DNA of 64,000 nucleotides from Lachnospiraceae bacterium UBA7199 (GCA_002490775.1 DKUR01000011.1:28961-92960), one strand, 5' to 3'. Counted from the first letter of the stretch, positions 35,670 to 44,827 are shown. The notes: generated by a model from the sequence alone, not told the origin. Program-made: numbers and translations.

Positions 35670-36395
35670 ATGCTTTCAAAATATGTGAGGCCTGGAGATA
35701 AAATGGAAATACAGGCTATGGACCGCACAAAATATATTGATGAATTGGAAAAAAAGAAGATATATCCAACACAGGTGCTGGATATTTTATCAGCGGACAG
35801 ACTTGAGATTCTTATGCCTATGGAAAAATCAAAATTGATTTTGCTGCCTGTGAATGCAGAATATGATCTTTATTTTTACACATCTTCAGGCGTATTCCAG
35901 TGCTTTGCAACAGTGATAGACAGGTATAAGTCGGATAAGCAGTATGTTCTTCTTATGGAGCTTACCAGCAATTTGAGAAAATTCCAGAGGAGAGAATATT
36001 ACAGGTTAAGCTGCGCTTTGGAAATGAGTTCCAGACCTCTTGAAAAAGAGGAGATCGAGGCAGTGGAAAATGAAGAAAATGTACTGGTGCCCGGGCTTCC
36101 CTTAAAAAGAAGCGTTATTGTTGATATCAGCGGCGGAGGAATCCGGTTTGTAGGTAATTATGCCTATGAACCCGATAGTCTGGTTTATTGTAAATATAAT
36201 CTGGTGGTGGATGGAAAATCAAAAGAATATATTTTGGTTGCAAAGGTTTTGGTAGTGAGAGAGTTAGATGACAGACCAGGAGTTTATGAACATCGGGCCC
36301 AATACATAAATATTGACACAGCCGATCGGGAAGAAATTATACGTTTTATCTTTGAAGAGGAGAGAAAGCACAGAAAAAAAGAAAAAGGACTATAA
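35670..36395 (+). CDS. PilZ-domain c-di-GMP receptor, YcgR/MotI-like flagellar brake
   Basis: The 241-residue protein has an N-terminal YcgR-type domain (about 10-100) and a C-terminal PilZ domain. The c-di-GMP-binding residues are present as RREYYR (107-112, RxxxR) and DISGGG (152-157, D/NxSxxG). Proteins of this type slow or disengage the motor when c-di-GMP is high; in B. subtilis MotI (DgrA) contacts MotA. It lies between flhG and cheB in the same orientation, 12 bases after flhG, and is probably co-transcribed. The EAL protein at 5937-7481 could lower its ligand. Exact target unproven. Confidence 0.92.
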   Translation: MLSKYVRPGDKMEIQAMDRTKYIDELEKKKIYPTQVLDILSADRLEILMPMEKSKLILLPVNAEYDLYFYTSSGVFQCFATVIDRYKSDKQYVLLMELTSNLRKFQRREYYRLSCALEMSSRPLEKEEIEAVENEENVLVPGLPLKRSVIVDISGGGIRFVGNYAYEPDSLVYCKYNLVVDGKSKEYILVAKVLVVRELDDRPGVYEHRAQYINIDTADREEIIRFIFEEERKHRKKEKGL

Positions 36396-36430
36396 AATGA
36401 TTATTATGCACTCATGAGAAGAATGATTTG

Positions 36431-36439
36431 TGATATACT
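36431..36439 (+). promoter_or_regulatory. Possible extended -10 promoter before cheB
   Basis: TGATATACT fits the extended -10 form TGnTATAAT with one change and stands in the only sizeable gap (80 bp) of this part of the operon. No good -35 box is seen 16-18 bases upstream. It would provide internal expression of the che genes. Confidence 0.35.
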
Positions 36440-36475
36440 AATGGCATACAAATAACAGATTGAGAGAAGTGAATT

Positions 36476-37081
36476 ATGTTGAAGGCAGATGATGCAAAAG
36501 CCGGTAAAAAAATTGTTGCAATTGCCAGTTCTACCGGCGGACCTAAGGCATTGCAGATTTTGGTTCCTCTGCTGCCAGCGAACTTAAATGCACCTGTTAT
36601 GATTGTTCAACATATGCCGGCAGGATTTACGCAGGCACTTGCCGCCAGGTTAAATACAATAAGTCCTCTTGCAGTTAAGGAGGCGGCGGAAGGCGATCTA
36701 TTGATGCCGGGAGAGGCGTTTTTAGCCAGGGGCGGCAGACATATGCAAGCAGCAAAAAAAGGAGCCAGGCATTTGATTCATTACACAGATGAACCGCCTC
36801 GGGAAGGGGTGAGGCCTTGCGCAAACTATATGTATGAGTCATTGGCAGACTGCGATTTTGACGAGGTGGTTTGTGTTGTACTTACAGGAATGGGGGCAGA
36901 TGGCACAGCGGGAATTAAAAATTTAATGAAAAAGAAAAAGGTAACGGTGTTTGCTCAAAGCGAAGCCACCTGTGCAGTATATGGAATGCCCAGAAGCATT
37001 GTGCTTTCAGGGCTTTCTAAGGGAGGAATTTCGTTAGAACAAATTGCACAGGAAATTATTAAGAACGTGGGGGTAATATAA
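36476..37081 (+). CDS. cheB: CheB methylesterase catalytic domain without receiver domain
   Basis: CheB removes methyl groups from chemoreceptors during adaptation. The 201-residue protein contains only the catalytic domain. The Ser of ASSTGGP (about residue 19), the His of QHMP and the Asp of GMGADGTAG form the known catalytic triad, so it should be active. The receiver domain of about 120-150 residues that normally precedes it and holds the enzyme in check is missing. Only 80 bp separate it from the PilZ gene and no receiver remnant is seen there. It overlaps no neighbour and cheA begins 1 base after its stop. The order cheB-cheA-cheW-cheC-cheD matches Bacillus, supporting the identification. 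Confidence 0.9.
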   Translation: MLKADDAKAGKKIVAIASSTGGPKALQILVPLLPANLNAPVMIVQHMPAGFTQALAARLNTISPLAVKEAAEGDLLMPGEAFLARGGRHMQAAKKGARHLIHYTDEPPREGVRPCANYMYESLADCDFDEVVCVVLTGMGADGTAGIKNLMKKKKVTVFAQSEATCAVYGMPRSIVLSGLSKGGISLEQIAQEIIKNVGVI

Positions 37082-37082
37082 G

Positions 37083-39134
37083 ATGGATGTAAACCAGTAT
37101 CTGGAAATATTTCTTGATGAAACAAGGGAACACTTGGAAAGTTTAAATGCTCAGATCCTTAAACTGGAGCAGGAGCCGGAAGATGCAGATACGATCAATG
37201 AGATTTTTCGTGCGGCTCATTCTTTGAAGGGAATGGCAGGTACCATGGGGTATAAGCGGATGCAGGCGCTTACCCATGATATGGAAAATGTGTTTTCTGA
37301 GATCAGAAATGGCACAATGAAGGTAAATTCTAATCTGGTGGATACTCTGTTCCAGTGCCTTGATGCACTTGAAGAGTATACTGCCAATATTCAGGAAACG
37401 GCTGATGAGGGTACAAATGACAATCAACAGCTTATTACGCAGTTGAATAAATATTTGAAATCCCAAGGAAATACTCAGCCGGAAGCAGAAAAAGCACCTG
37501 AATCACAAGAGCCTGTTCCAGAAGGCCCGGAAGAAAAGTGGCTGGATATAAAGATTGGCGAGTCTGAAAGACTAGTGTTTTCCAATGCAAAAGCACAGGG
37601 GAAAAATGTTTATGGGATTACCGTATGTGTGCAGGAAAGCTGTCTGTTAAAAGCTGCCAGAGCATTTTTAGTATATAAAGCAGTAGAGGAAAAGGCAGAA
37701 ATCATTGTTTGTAATCCGCCGGCAAATGACATTGAGGATGAGCGGTTTGATTTAGACTTTAGTCTTATTGTTGTTTCTGATTGTGATCTGGAAGAGATTC
37801 TTAAATCAGCGAGAAATGTATCAGAAATTGAAAAAGTTGTCGGTGCTCCTTATGAATTTGAAGCTGTGGAAACTCTTGAACCCAAAGAAGTCAAAGAAAC
37901 AGAGACAAAACCAGCAGTTTCAAGCCAGCCCCAGAATGCTCCAGCAAAAGCAAATGATAAGAAACCGGCTGGAAAGCCTGTGGTTAACAGGACAGTACGT
38001 GTGGATATTGAAAAGCTGGATGTGCTGATGAATCTGGTGAGCGAGCTAATTATTGCGAAGAATTCACTGGTTTCGGCATCAAATGCAGAAGGGGTTTCCG
38101 GTAACGGAGTTAATGAGCATATTGAATATTTAGAGAGTGTAACTACCAATCTCCACGAATCTGTTATGAAGGTTCGTATGGTTCCTATTGAAAGCGTTGT
38201 AAGCAAGTTCCCCAGAATGATCAGGGATCTTTCCAAAAAGCTGGATAAGAAGATGGAGCTGTATATGTCAGGTGAGGAAACAGAGCTTGACAGAACGGTG
38301 GTGGATGAGATCGGAGATCCTTTGATGCATCTTCTTAGAAATTCGGCTGATCATGGTCTTGAGTCAGCAGAGGTGCGTGCTGAAAGAGGAAAGCCTGAAG
38401 TGGGTTCTATTTTCCTTGATGCATATCAGGATGGAAATAATGTTGTCATAGAAGTAAGGGATGACGGTAATGGAATTGATGTGGAAGCCGTTAAAAATAA
38501 GGCCATTGAGCGTGAGGTTATTACGGCTGAACAGGCTGATAATATGAGTGAAAAGGATATCATTAACCTTTTGTTCCATGCAGGTTTTTCTACGGCAAAA
38601 ACGATTTCGGATGTATCTGGACGTGGCGTGGGACTTGATGTGGTGAAATCCAAAATTGAGTCCTTAAGCGGTGAAGTTGAAGTTAAGTCAAAATTAGGTG
38701 AAGGAAGCACATGGATTATAAGACTTCCACTTACTTTGGCGATCATTCAGGCACTTATGGTTACTGTAGGTGGAGAAAAATATGCAATTTCATTAGGCAG
38801 TATACAGACGCTTGAGGATATTGCTCCCAGCGATATCAAACTTGTCCAGAATAGAGAAGTGATTCATTTAAGAGGTTCTGTAATACCGATTATAAGGCTT
38901 AGCGAGGAGCTTGATATTGAAAGCTGCAAAGCACCTGATGAAAACATGACAGTAGTAATTGTTAAGAAGGGTGATAAACTGGCAGGTCTTGTAATTGATG
39001 AACTTATGGGACAGCAGGAAATCGTTATTAAGTCGCTTGGAAAGTACATAAGCAAATGTAAGATCATAAGCGGGGCAACTATATTAGGTGATGGCGAAGT
39101 GGCACTTATTTTGGATGCCAATGCATTGATATAG
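37083..39134 (+). CDS. cheA: Chemotaxis histidine kinase CheA
   Basis: CheA phosphorylates CheY in response to receptor state. The 683-residue protein has a P1 phosphotransfer domain with His46 in AAHSLKG and a P2 regulator-binding domain (about 152-258). The P3 dimerisation helices begin near 303. The P4 ATPase domain shows HLLRNSADHGLE, DDGNGID and GRGVGLDVVK. The P5 CheW-like domain starts near 560. All expected parts are present. It begins immediately after cheB. Confidence 0.98.
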   Translation: MDVNQYLEIFLDETREHLESLNAQILKLEQEPEDADTINEIFRAAHSLKGMAGTMGYKRMQALTHDMENVFSEIRNGTMKVNSNLVDTLFQCLDALEEYTANIQETADEGTNDNQQLITQLNKYLKSQGNTQPEAEKAPESQEPVPEGPEEKWLDIKIGESERLVFSNAKAQGKNVYGITVCVQESCLLKAARAFLVYKAVEEKAEIIVCNPPANDIEDERFDLDFSLIVVSDCDLEEILKSARNVSEIEKVVGAPYEFEAVETLEPKEVKETETKPAVSSQPQNAPAKANDKKPAGKPVVNRTVRVDIEKLDVLMNLVSELIIAKNSLVSASNAEGVSGNGVNEHIEYLESVTTNLHESVMKVRMVPIESVVSKFPRMIRDLSKKLDKKMELYMSGEETELDRTVVDEIGDPLMHLLRNSADHGLESAEVRAERGKPEVGSIFLDAYQDGNNVVIEVRDDGNGIDVEAVKNKAIEREVITAEQADNMSEKDIINLLFHAGFSTAKTISDVSGRGVGLDVVKSKIESLSGEVEVKSKLGEGSTWIIRLPLTLAIIQALMVTVGGEKYAISLGSIQTLEDIAPSDIKLVQNREVIHLRGSVIPIIRLSEELDIESCKAPDENMTVVIVKKGDKLAGLVIDELMGQQEIVIKSLGKYISKCKIISGATILGDGEVALILDANALI

Positions 39135-39150
39135 GATAGGGGGAAAAGCA

Positions 39151-39624
39151 ATGGACGAACTGAAAGTATCTGACGCAAGGCCGTATGAAATAGTACAGGA
39201 ACGTGAAACAATACAATATATTGTAATTAAGCTTGGAAATGAGCAGTACGGAATTGATATTAAATTTGTAGATAATATTGTGCGCATGCAGCATATTACA
39301 AGAGTACCTAAGGTTATGAATTATTTGAAGGGTGTAATTAACTTGAGGGGAGAAGTAATACCTGTTATGAGCCTTCGTCTTAAAATGGATCTGCCGGCTG
39401 ATGAAATTACCAAAGCAACCAGAATTATTATTCTTAAGCTGGAACAGCAGGGAACCATCGGGATCATTGTGGATGAAGTAAAGGAAGTAGTTACTTTGAT
39501 AACGGATGAAATAGAAAAGGTTGCCTATGACGGAACAGATGACAGGGTTAACTTTATTACTGGAGTTGGAAAGCATAATAATGAATTAATATCCCTGCTG
39601 GACTTAAATGTTATAGCTTTATAA
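39151..39624 (+). CDS. cheW: Chemotaxis coupling protein CheW
   Basis: CheW joins receptors to CheA. The 157-residue protein has the CheW fold signature (YIVIKLGNEQYGIDIKFVDNIV, VMNYLKGVINLRGEVIPVM split over two strands, IIILKLEQQGTIGIIVDEV). It lies 16 bases after cheA and before cheC. Confidence 0.97.
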   Translation: MDELKVSDARPYEIVQERETIQYIVIKLGNEQYGIDIKFVDNIVRMQHITRVPKVMNYLKGVINLRGEVIPVMSLRLKMDLPADEITKATRIIILKLEQQGTIGIIVDEVKEVVTLITDEIEKVAYDGTDDRVNFITGVGKHNNELISLLDLNVIAL

Positions 39625-39674
39625 AATAAAACAATAGATTATAATGGCAAAATACGTTATAAATAGGAGGGATC

Positions 39675-40310
39675 ATGAAGGATCTTAGTATGGAACAATT
39701 AACACAGGAATATTTTGATGTGTTAAGGGAATTGGGAAATATTGGAGCCGGTAATGCAACGACAGCCTTAGCACAGATGATCGGCTGTAAAGTCGATATG
39801 TCTGTGCCCAAGGTAAGGCTGCTTGAATTCCAGGAATTAGGAGAGATAGTAGGCGGCGAGGATCAGATCATGGTGAGTATTTATCTTCAGGTTGAGGGAG
39901 ATATTGAAGGCAGCATGATGTTTATTCTTTCTAAATCTGCAGCCGCCCACCTGGTGAATAAGCTTATGTGCGGCATGCTTGGCATTGATGAGATGAAAGC
40001 TGAAGAGTATACCTTTGGCGAAATGGAATGCTCGGCAATTAAAGAAGTAGGAAATATTATTACTGGTGCGTATTTGAATGCGCTCTCAGGTCTCACAAAT
40101 TTAAAAATCTATCCATCAGTTCCGCAATTAGGAATTGATATGGCGGGGGCGCTTCTTAGTGTCCCGGCGATTGAGTTTGGTATTCTTGGTGATAATATTT
40201 TGCTGATACAAACTAAATTTTCAGATGATGTTGAGCTGGATGGTTATTTTATTCTGATTCCGGATATGGAGTCTTATGAAAAGATTTTGACAACATTAGG
40301 TGTTATGTAA
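39675..40310 (+). CDS. cheC: CheY-P phosphatase CheC
   Basis: CheC dephosphorylates CheY-P and binds CheD in the Bacillus-type adaptation system. The 211-residue protein has two family motifs: ELGNIGAGNATTALAQM near residue 15 and AIKEVGNIITGAYLNALS near 122, each with the active-site Glu and Asn. The RBS GGAGGGATC precedes the ATG. cheD follows. Confidence 0.96.
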   Translation: MKDLSMEQLTQEYFDVLRELGNIGAGNATTALAQMIGCKVDMSVPKVRLLEFQELGEIVGGEDQIMVSIYLQVEGDIEGSMMFILSKSAAAHLVNKLMCGMLGIDEMKAEEYTFGEMECSAIKEVGNIITGAYLNALSGLTNLKIYPSVPQLGIDMAGALLSVPAIEFGILGDNILLIQTKFSDDVELDGYFILIPDMESYEKILTTLGVM

Positions 40311-40340
40311 GAATCGTGTAAAAAAAATACGGGAGACTCT

Positions 40341-40832
40341 TTGAAAATGAGTGAAGTAATTAAAGTGGGGATGGCTGATTTAAAGACATGTCGTGGTGAT
40401 GATGGCGTGACTACATTAGGTTTGGGATCCTGTGTTGGGATTGCCATAAGAGATCCGGCAACCGGCATTGGCGGGCTGGCGCATATTATGCTGCCGGATA
40501 GTACAGAAATTAAAAATAATACCAACCGGCCTAAGTTCGCAGATACTGGTATTGAGGATCTGGTAAAGGAAATCGTGAAAATGGGAGGAAATCGAAGCAG
40601 ACTTGTTGCAAAGATTGCAGGCGGTGCCCAGATGTTTGCTTTTGGCAGCAAAACAGATATGATACGAGTGGGAGATAGAAATGTTTTAGCAAGCAAAAAG
40701 AAACTTGCTGAACTTAGAATACCGATCCTGGCGGAAGATACAGGGAAAACTTATGGAAGGACAGTTATTTTTTACCCTAAAAGCGGAGATTTCTACATAC
40801 GAAGCGTAGGCATGCCGGAGAAAGTAATATGA
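40341..40832 (+). CDS. cheD: Chemoreceptor glutamine deamidase CheD
   Basis: CheD deamidates receptor glutamines and is regulated by CheC. The 163-residue protein has the catalytic region (TLGLGSCVGIAIRDPATGIGGLAHIMLP) with the Cys of GSCVG and the His of LAHIMLP. The start is TTG at 40341, 5 bases after GGGAG, or the ATG at 40347, 11 bases after it. The stop overlaps the next gene (ATGA). Confidence 0.96.
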   Translation: MKMSEVIKVGMADLKTCRGDDGVTTLGLGSCVGIAIRDPATGIGGLAHIMLPDSTEIKNNTNRPKFADTGIEDLVKEIVKMGGNRSRLVAKIAGGAQMFAFGSKTDMIRVGDRNVLASKKKLAELRIPILAEDTGKTYGRTVIFYPKSGDFYIRSVGMPEKVI

Positions 40833-41125
40833 AAAAAAGTAAACTATTTGCTCCGTTTCTTATGCTTCTTGCGGGTGCAGTGACAAGCTTTATGATGTAT
40901 CATTTCAAGTATACCATGAATCAGACACTGATCATAGTTTCAATCGTTCTTTTTGGTTTTTATCTGGCAGGTTTTTTTATTCAAAAAAAGGTTACTTCTT
41001 TTATCGACCAGATTAGGGAAGCGGAAGAGAATGAAGGCGAGGTTATTGAAAAAGAAGGGCCTGGGGCAGGCGAAGAAGAGGCGGTGCTGGAAAGTACAAA
41101 AAAAGAAGCAGACGATAGGGCATAA
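40829..41125 (+). CDS. Small two-helix membrane protein between cheD and sigD, function unknown
   Basis: This 98-residue protein has two predicted membrane helices (about 8-24 and 32-52) and a strongly acidic tail rich in Glu (about 60-98). It starts within the cheD stop codon (ATGA overlap), so it is almost certainly translated with cheD, and sigD follows 21 bases later. I do not recognise a family. Its position implies a motility or chemotaxis accessory role, but this is inference. Confidence 0.75.
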   Translation: MKKSKLFAPFLMLLAGAVTSFMMYHFKYTMNQTLIIVSIVLFGFYLAGFFIQKKVTSFIDQIREAEENEGEVIEKEGPGAGEEEAVLESTKKEADDRA

Positions 41126-41146
41126 TTTGAGCTGATGGAGGGATCA

Positions 41147-41911
41147 ATGGACGAGGCAGGCAGAAATAAGCTTTGGGATAGTTATGCAAAATTGAAATCG
41201 CCCGAAATAAGGGAAAAACTGATACTTGAATATGCGCCGCTTGTGAAGCTGGTAGCGGGGCGCTTAAGCATGTATTTAGGTTATAATGTGGAATATGATG
41301 ATTTGGTCAGTTATGGAATTTTTGGGCTGATTGATGCAATAGATAAATTTGACAATATGAAGGCTGTTAAATTTGAAACTTATGCAAGTCTTCGTATACG
41401 GGGAGCTATTTTGGACCAGATTCGGAAGATGGACTGGATTCCAAGAACAATCAGGCAGAAGCAAAAAAAGATAGATGCTGTAATGAAGGAAATTGAAGCT
41501 TCTACAGGACGAGCGGCAACGGATGAAGAGATTGCAAAAAGTCTTGGAATTTCAGATGATGATTATCTTTCCTGGCAGTCACAAATGAAAATTACAAATG
41601 TTGTTTCGCTCAATGAATTTATGGAATCAGGCAGCGAAATTCCCGCGGAACAGACGGGACAGCAGCGTTTTGACAGCCCGGAAGAAGTGATGGAAAAAGA
41701 AGAACTGAAAAAGGTATTGCAGCAGGCATTGGAGCTTCTTACAGAAAAAGAAAAAAAGGTTATTTTATTGTACTATTATGAAGATTTGACATTGAAAGAG
41801 ATCAGCAATGTACTAGAAGTATCCGAATCCAGGATATCTCAGCTTCATACAAGGGCGCTACAGAAAATGAAGGGAAAGATGGGTAATTATATGGGTATAT
41901 TCTCCATATAA
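41147..41911 (+). CDS. sigD: Flagellar sigma factor SigD (FliA, sigma-28)
   Basis: SigD directs transcription of late flagellar, chemoreceptor and autolysin genes. The 254-residue protein has region 2 (LVKLVAGRLSMYLG, YDDLVSYGIFGLIDAIDKFD, FETYASLRIRGAILDQIRKMDW), region 3 (TIRQKQKKIDAV) and region 4 (LLTEKEKKVILLYYYEDLTLKEI). The ATG at 41147 lies 5 bases after GGAGGG; an ATG at 41135 would place the start before the SD. No flgM was seen in the window. Confidence 0.97.
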   Translation: MDEAGRNKLWDSYAKLKSPEIREKLILEYAPLVKLVAGRLSMYLGYNVEYDDLVSYGIFGLIDAIDKFDNMKAVKFETYASLRIRGAILDQIRKMDWIPRTIRQKQKKIDAVMKEIEASTGRAATDEEIAKSLGISDDDYLSWQSQMKITNVVSLNEFMESGSEIPAEQTGQQRFDSPEEVMEKEELKKVLQQALELLTEKEKKVILLYYYEDLTLKEISNVLEVSESRISQLHTRALQKMKGKMGNYMGIFSI

Positions 41912-41943
41912 TAAGAAAACAGAGTCTATAGGGAGAAGTTGAT

Positions 41944-43545
41944 ATGAAAAATGGATTTTTCCAGTTGGCATGCGGCACCGAGGGAACTGCGCTTAAAGTG
42001 TTTGCGCCTGTAGATGGAGGAAAACCGGTAGCTGTAAAGGAAATAACAGAATATCTTACCCGTTTCGGGATAGCATTTGATATATCTATTGTAAATAATA
42101 TAGTTCAAGAGGCTGCTGCGTCCGGAAAACCGGAATATCAGATGACTTTAAACAGGAACCCTTCTGCGGAGATCAGGGAAAGCTATGAGCTTCATTTAAG
42201 TGAAGATAAAATGCTGGCTACTGCAAGATTTTATCCTCCGTCAGAGCATGGTGAGAGGATGAGTGCGTCTGAGTTTATTAGCGATTTGGGGCAGAAAGGA
42301 ATTAAATATGGAATACAGGCAGATGCGCTTAATAAATTCTTTTTACAGCCGGTTTACTGCAAGGAAATCTTAGTAGCAAAAGGACTGCCGCCCAAACAAG
42401 GGACAGATGCCAGAATTGAATATTACTTTGAAACAGACTTGCATGCGAAGCCTACACTTAAGGAAGATGGAAGCGTAGACTTTTTTAATTTAAATACCAT
42501 TAATCACTGCAACAAAGGTGACATATTAGCAAGGCTGTATCCGGGCGATCTTGGTACTCTTGGTAAAAATATTTATGGGGAAGCGATAAAACCCAGGGAT
42601 GTAAAACGATTAAGTCTTAAATTTGGAAGAAATATTACGATTTCCGATGACCGTCTGGTGATCACTTCCGATGTAAGTGGACATGTGACACTGGTAGATG
42701 ATAAGGTGTTTGTGTCTAATATTTTGGAAGTGGAAAATGTAGACAACTCTACCGGAAATATTGAATATGACGGAAGTGTAAAAGTCAACGGAAACGTGTG
42801 TACAAATTTTTCCGTAAAGGCGAAAGGCGATATAGAAGTAAATGGCGTGGTGGAAGGCGCTTATCTGGAGGCCGGAGGAAACATTATCATTGCCCGGGGC
42901 ATGAATGGTATGGCACGGGGCATCCTAAATGCTGAGGGAAACGTGGTTTCCAAGTTTATTGAAAACGCAAAAGTAAATGCGAAAGGATATGTGTCTACTG
43001 AATCAATTCTTCACAGTGAAGTTATGGCTGGCACAGAAATTGTTGTAGACGGACGTAAAGGATTTATCACCGGCGGCAGAGTAAGTGCTGGAAATATGAT
43101 CAGAGTAAAAACATTAGGCTCCCTGATGGGCTCAGACACTGTTGTGGAGGTGGGAGCAGATCCCAGCATAAAATTAAGAATTCAGGAGATCCAAAAGCAG
43201 ATTACGGAAAGTAAAAAACAAATTGATACGATTCATCCGGTTTTAAAAAGTGCAGCGGCAAAGCTTTCCCAGGGGGTAAAGTTTAAACAAGAACAGTTAA
43301 TGTATTTTCAGGAGCTGCTTCAGCAGGAGAACATGAAGAAGAAAGAAATTGAAGCCGGAATTAAAGAGATGAGCAGCTTGCAGATATTGCTGGAAGGAAG
43401 TGCTACGGCTAAGGTAGAAGTTACGGGAGAAGTTTTTGGCGGCACCAGAATTTGTATCTCTGATGTTTCTATGGTAACGAAAAACAGTATGAAATATTGC
43501 AAGTTTATCAAACAACAGGGTGATGTAAAGATGGTTGCTTTATAA
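41944..43545 (+). CDS. FapA family polymerising protein (DUF342)
   Basis: The 533-residue protein matches the FapA/DUF342 family. It has an N-terminal part (about 1-150), a middle with GLPPKQGTDARIEYYFET, and a right-handed beta-helix (about 250-400) with repeated short turns (GDIEVNGVVEGAYLEAGGNI, GMARGILNAEGNVVSKFI). A C-terminal coiled coil (about 415-480) follows. Family members are often encoded next to flagellar genes and some affect polar localisation of FlhF. It is probably cytoplasmic, with no signal or membrane segment. It follows sigD by 32 bases. Confidence 0.88.
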   Translation: MKNGFFQLACGTEGTALKVFAPVDGGKPVAVKEITEYLTRFGIAFDISIVNNIVQEAAASGKPEYQMTLNRNPSAEIRESYELHLSEDKMLATARFYPPSEHGERMSASEFISDLGQKGIKYGIQADALNKFFLQPVYCKEILVAKGLPPKQGTDARIEYYFETDLHAKPTLKEDGSVDFFNLNTINHCNKGDILARLYPGDLGTLGKNIYGEAIKPRDVKRLSLKFGRNITISDDRLVITSDVSGHVTLVDDKVFVSNILEVENVDNSTGNIEYDGSVKVNGNVCTNFSVKAKGDIEVNGVVEGAYLEAGGNIIIARGMNGMARGILNAEGNVVSKFIENAKVNAKGYVSTESILHSEVMAGTEIVVDGRKGFITGGRVSAGNMIRVKTLGSLMGSDTVVEVGADPSIKLRIQEIQKQITESKKQIDTIHPVLKSAAAKLSQGVKFKQEQLMYFQELLQQENMKKKEIEAGIKEMSSLQILLEGSATAKVEVTGEVFGGTRICISDVSMVTKNSMKYCKFIKQQGDVKMVAL

Positions 43546-43643
43546 ATGGCTGATTTTCTGCTGGCTGTGGTGAAGTTTTTTACAGGAAAAGATTAGAGGA
43601 CAGTATGCAGAAGATGTCATAGAAGAAAGGATGTGGAATATTT

Positions 43644-43961
43644 GTGACGATCAGTCGTGTAGAACTTCAAGGTCAGGTAACGAGAGCACAGGATTTTACG
43701 AATATTAAGCATAATGAAGATAATAAAGGGACAGTGGATCAGTCCAATTTTCAGCAGCAGTTTCACCAGACGGTAGAAGCCAGGGCGCGTCAGGTAATTC
43801 AGGGAGACCGTACTGAAAATGAAGGAAAGAATTTTGATGCCAAGGAAAAAGGGAATGGTCATTATGCGGGTGATGGTGGAAAACATCGCAAGAAAGAGGA
43901 AAAAGAAAGAGATGGAAAAGTAGTTCTCAAGGGCAGAGGCAGCTTTGACATGAAAATCTGA
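43644..43961 (+). CDS. Small hydrophilic protein in the fla operon, function unknown
   Basis: The 105-residue protein is soluble and very rich in Lys, Glu, Gln and Gly. It starts MTISRVELQGQVTRAQ, has a Gln-rich stretch (SNFQQQFHQTVEARARQVI), and ends GRGSFDMKI. The start is GTG at 43644, with AAAGG about 13 bases upstream, so the precise start is uncertain. Its place between fapA and the SwrB-like gene, same strand, suggests a fla-operon function. No catalytic motif is visible. The gap of 98 bp before it holds only a 16-codon frame. Confidence 0.65.
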   Translation: MTISRVELQGQVTRAQDFTNIKHNEDNKGTVDQSNFQQQFHQTVEARARQVIQGDRTENEGKNFDAKEKGNGHYAGDGGKHRKKEEKERDGKVVLKGRGSFDMKI

Positions 43962-43984
43962 AAATATAATACGCAGGTGAAGAG

Positions 43985-44827
43985 ATGGGAGTTATGGAGA
44001 TAGTTCTTATTGTTTTAGGAATGGTGGTGTTTGTACTTAGTTTTATGCTTCCCGCAGGGAAGAAAAATGAATCTGACGAAGATACAAAAATAAGTGAAGA
44101 AGCCATAAAGGAAATACTGGATAAGGAGATGGAAAATGTCAGGTCACAGATTAGTGATATTGTTGATGAGACCATAACTTATGCAATGGAAAAAACAGAA
44201 AGGGGCATGGATCGTCTGACAAATGAAAAAATGATGGCGGTTAATGAGTATTCAGATACGGTTTTGGAAGAAATCAATAAAAACCATAAAGAAGTAGTGT
44301 TTTTATATGATATGCTGAACGATAAGCATGAAAGCCTGAAAAATACTGTAAGTGAAGCCGTTAAGACTGCAGATAATGTGAAGCAGACATTAAAGGATGC
44401 AGAAGTTACTGCCAAGGAAGTGAAGGAAACCGTAAATGAGGCAGTAGAAACCACCACAAAGGCACAGGACGAGTTTGTTCCTTTTACCCCGGCGAAAGTG
44501 GAAGTGGTTGAAACAGTTCGGGAAACAGATGTGAAAGAAGAAAACAATTCAGAAGAGGAAGGCGTAAAAGAGCAAGAACCTGAACCTCCTAAGAAAAAAA
44601 CAAGAAAACCCAGAGTACCCAAGGCATCAGGCAAAGAAACAACTGTCTCGGATGTGCCAAAGGTTGAAGTGGATTTAAGTGCAGTAGGAAAAAACAGTGG
44701 AAGAAACAGCAATGAAAGGATTCTGCAGCTTCACGAAGCCGGAAAGTCCAATATGGCAATAGCCAAAGAGCTTGGCCTTGGCATTGGGGAGGTTAAGCTG
44801 GTGATTGATTTGTTTGAAGGTGTCTAA
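43985..44827 (+). CDS. SwrB/YlxL-like membrane coiled-coil protein (DUF6115-like)
   Basis: The 280-residue protein has a single N-terminal membrane helix (about 4-23) and a long coiled coil of amphipathic repeats (about 35-155). A basic Pro/Lys linker (about 190-225) precedes a short C-terminal helix-turn-helix-like segment (NERILQLHEAGKSNMAIAKELG, ending EVKLVIDLFEGV). This is the plan of B. subtilis SwrB, which sits after sigD and promotes flagellar export activation. The position here agrees. Sequence match is by architecture, so the name is not assigned. Confidence 0.75.
   Translation: MGVMEIVLIVLGMVVFVLSFMLPAGKKNESDEDTKISEEAIKEILDKEMENVRSQISDIVDETITYAMEKTERGMDRLTNEKMMAVNEYSDTVLEEINKNHKEVVFLYDMLNDKHESLKNTVSEAVKTADNVKQTLKDAEVTAKEVKETVNEAVETTTKAQDEFVPFTPAKVEVVETVRETDVKEENNSEEEGVKEQEPEPPKKKTRKPRVPKASGKETTVSDVPKVEVDLSAVGKNSGRNSNERILQLHEAGKSNMAIAKELGLGIGEVKLVIDLFEGV

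Noticed and set aside
36396..36475. Remnant of a CheB receiver domain upstream of cheB
   Set aside because: The 80-bp gap is far too short and no receiver motif appears in any frame; the domain is absent rather than frameshifted.
43546..43596. 16-codon frame starting right after the fapA stop
   Set aside because: Too short and without its own recognisable SD or conserved features; no support for translation.
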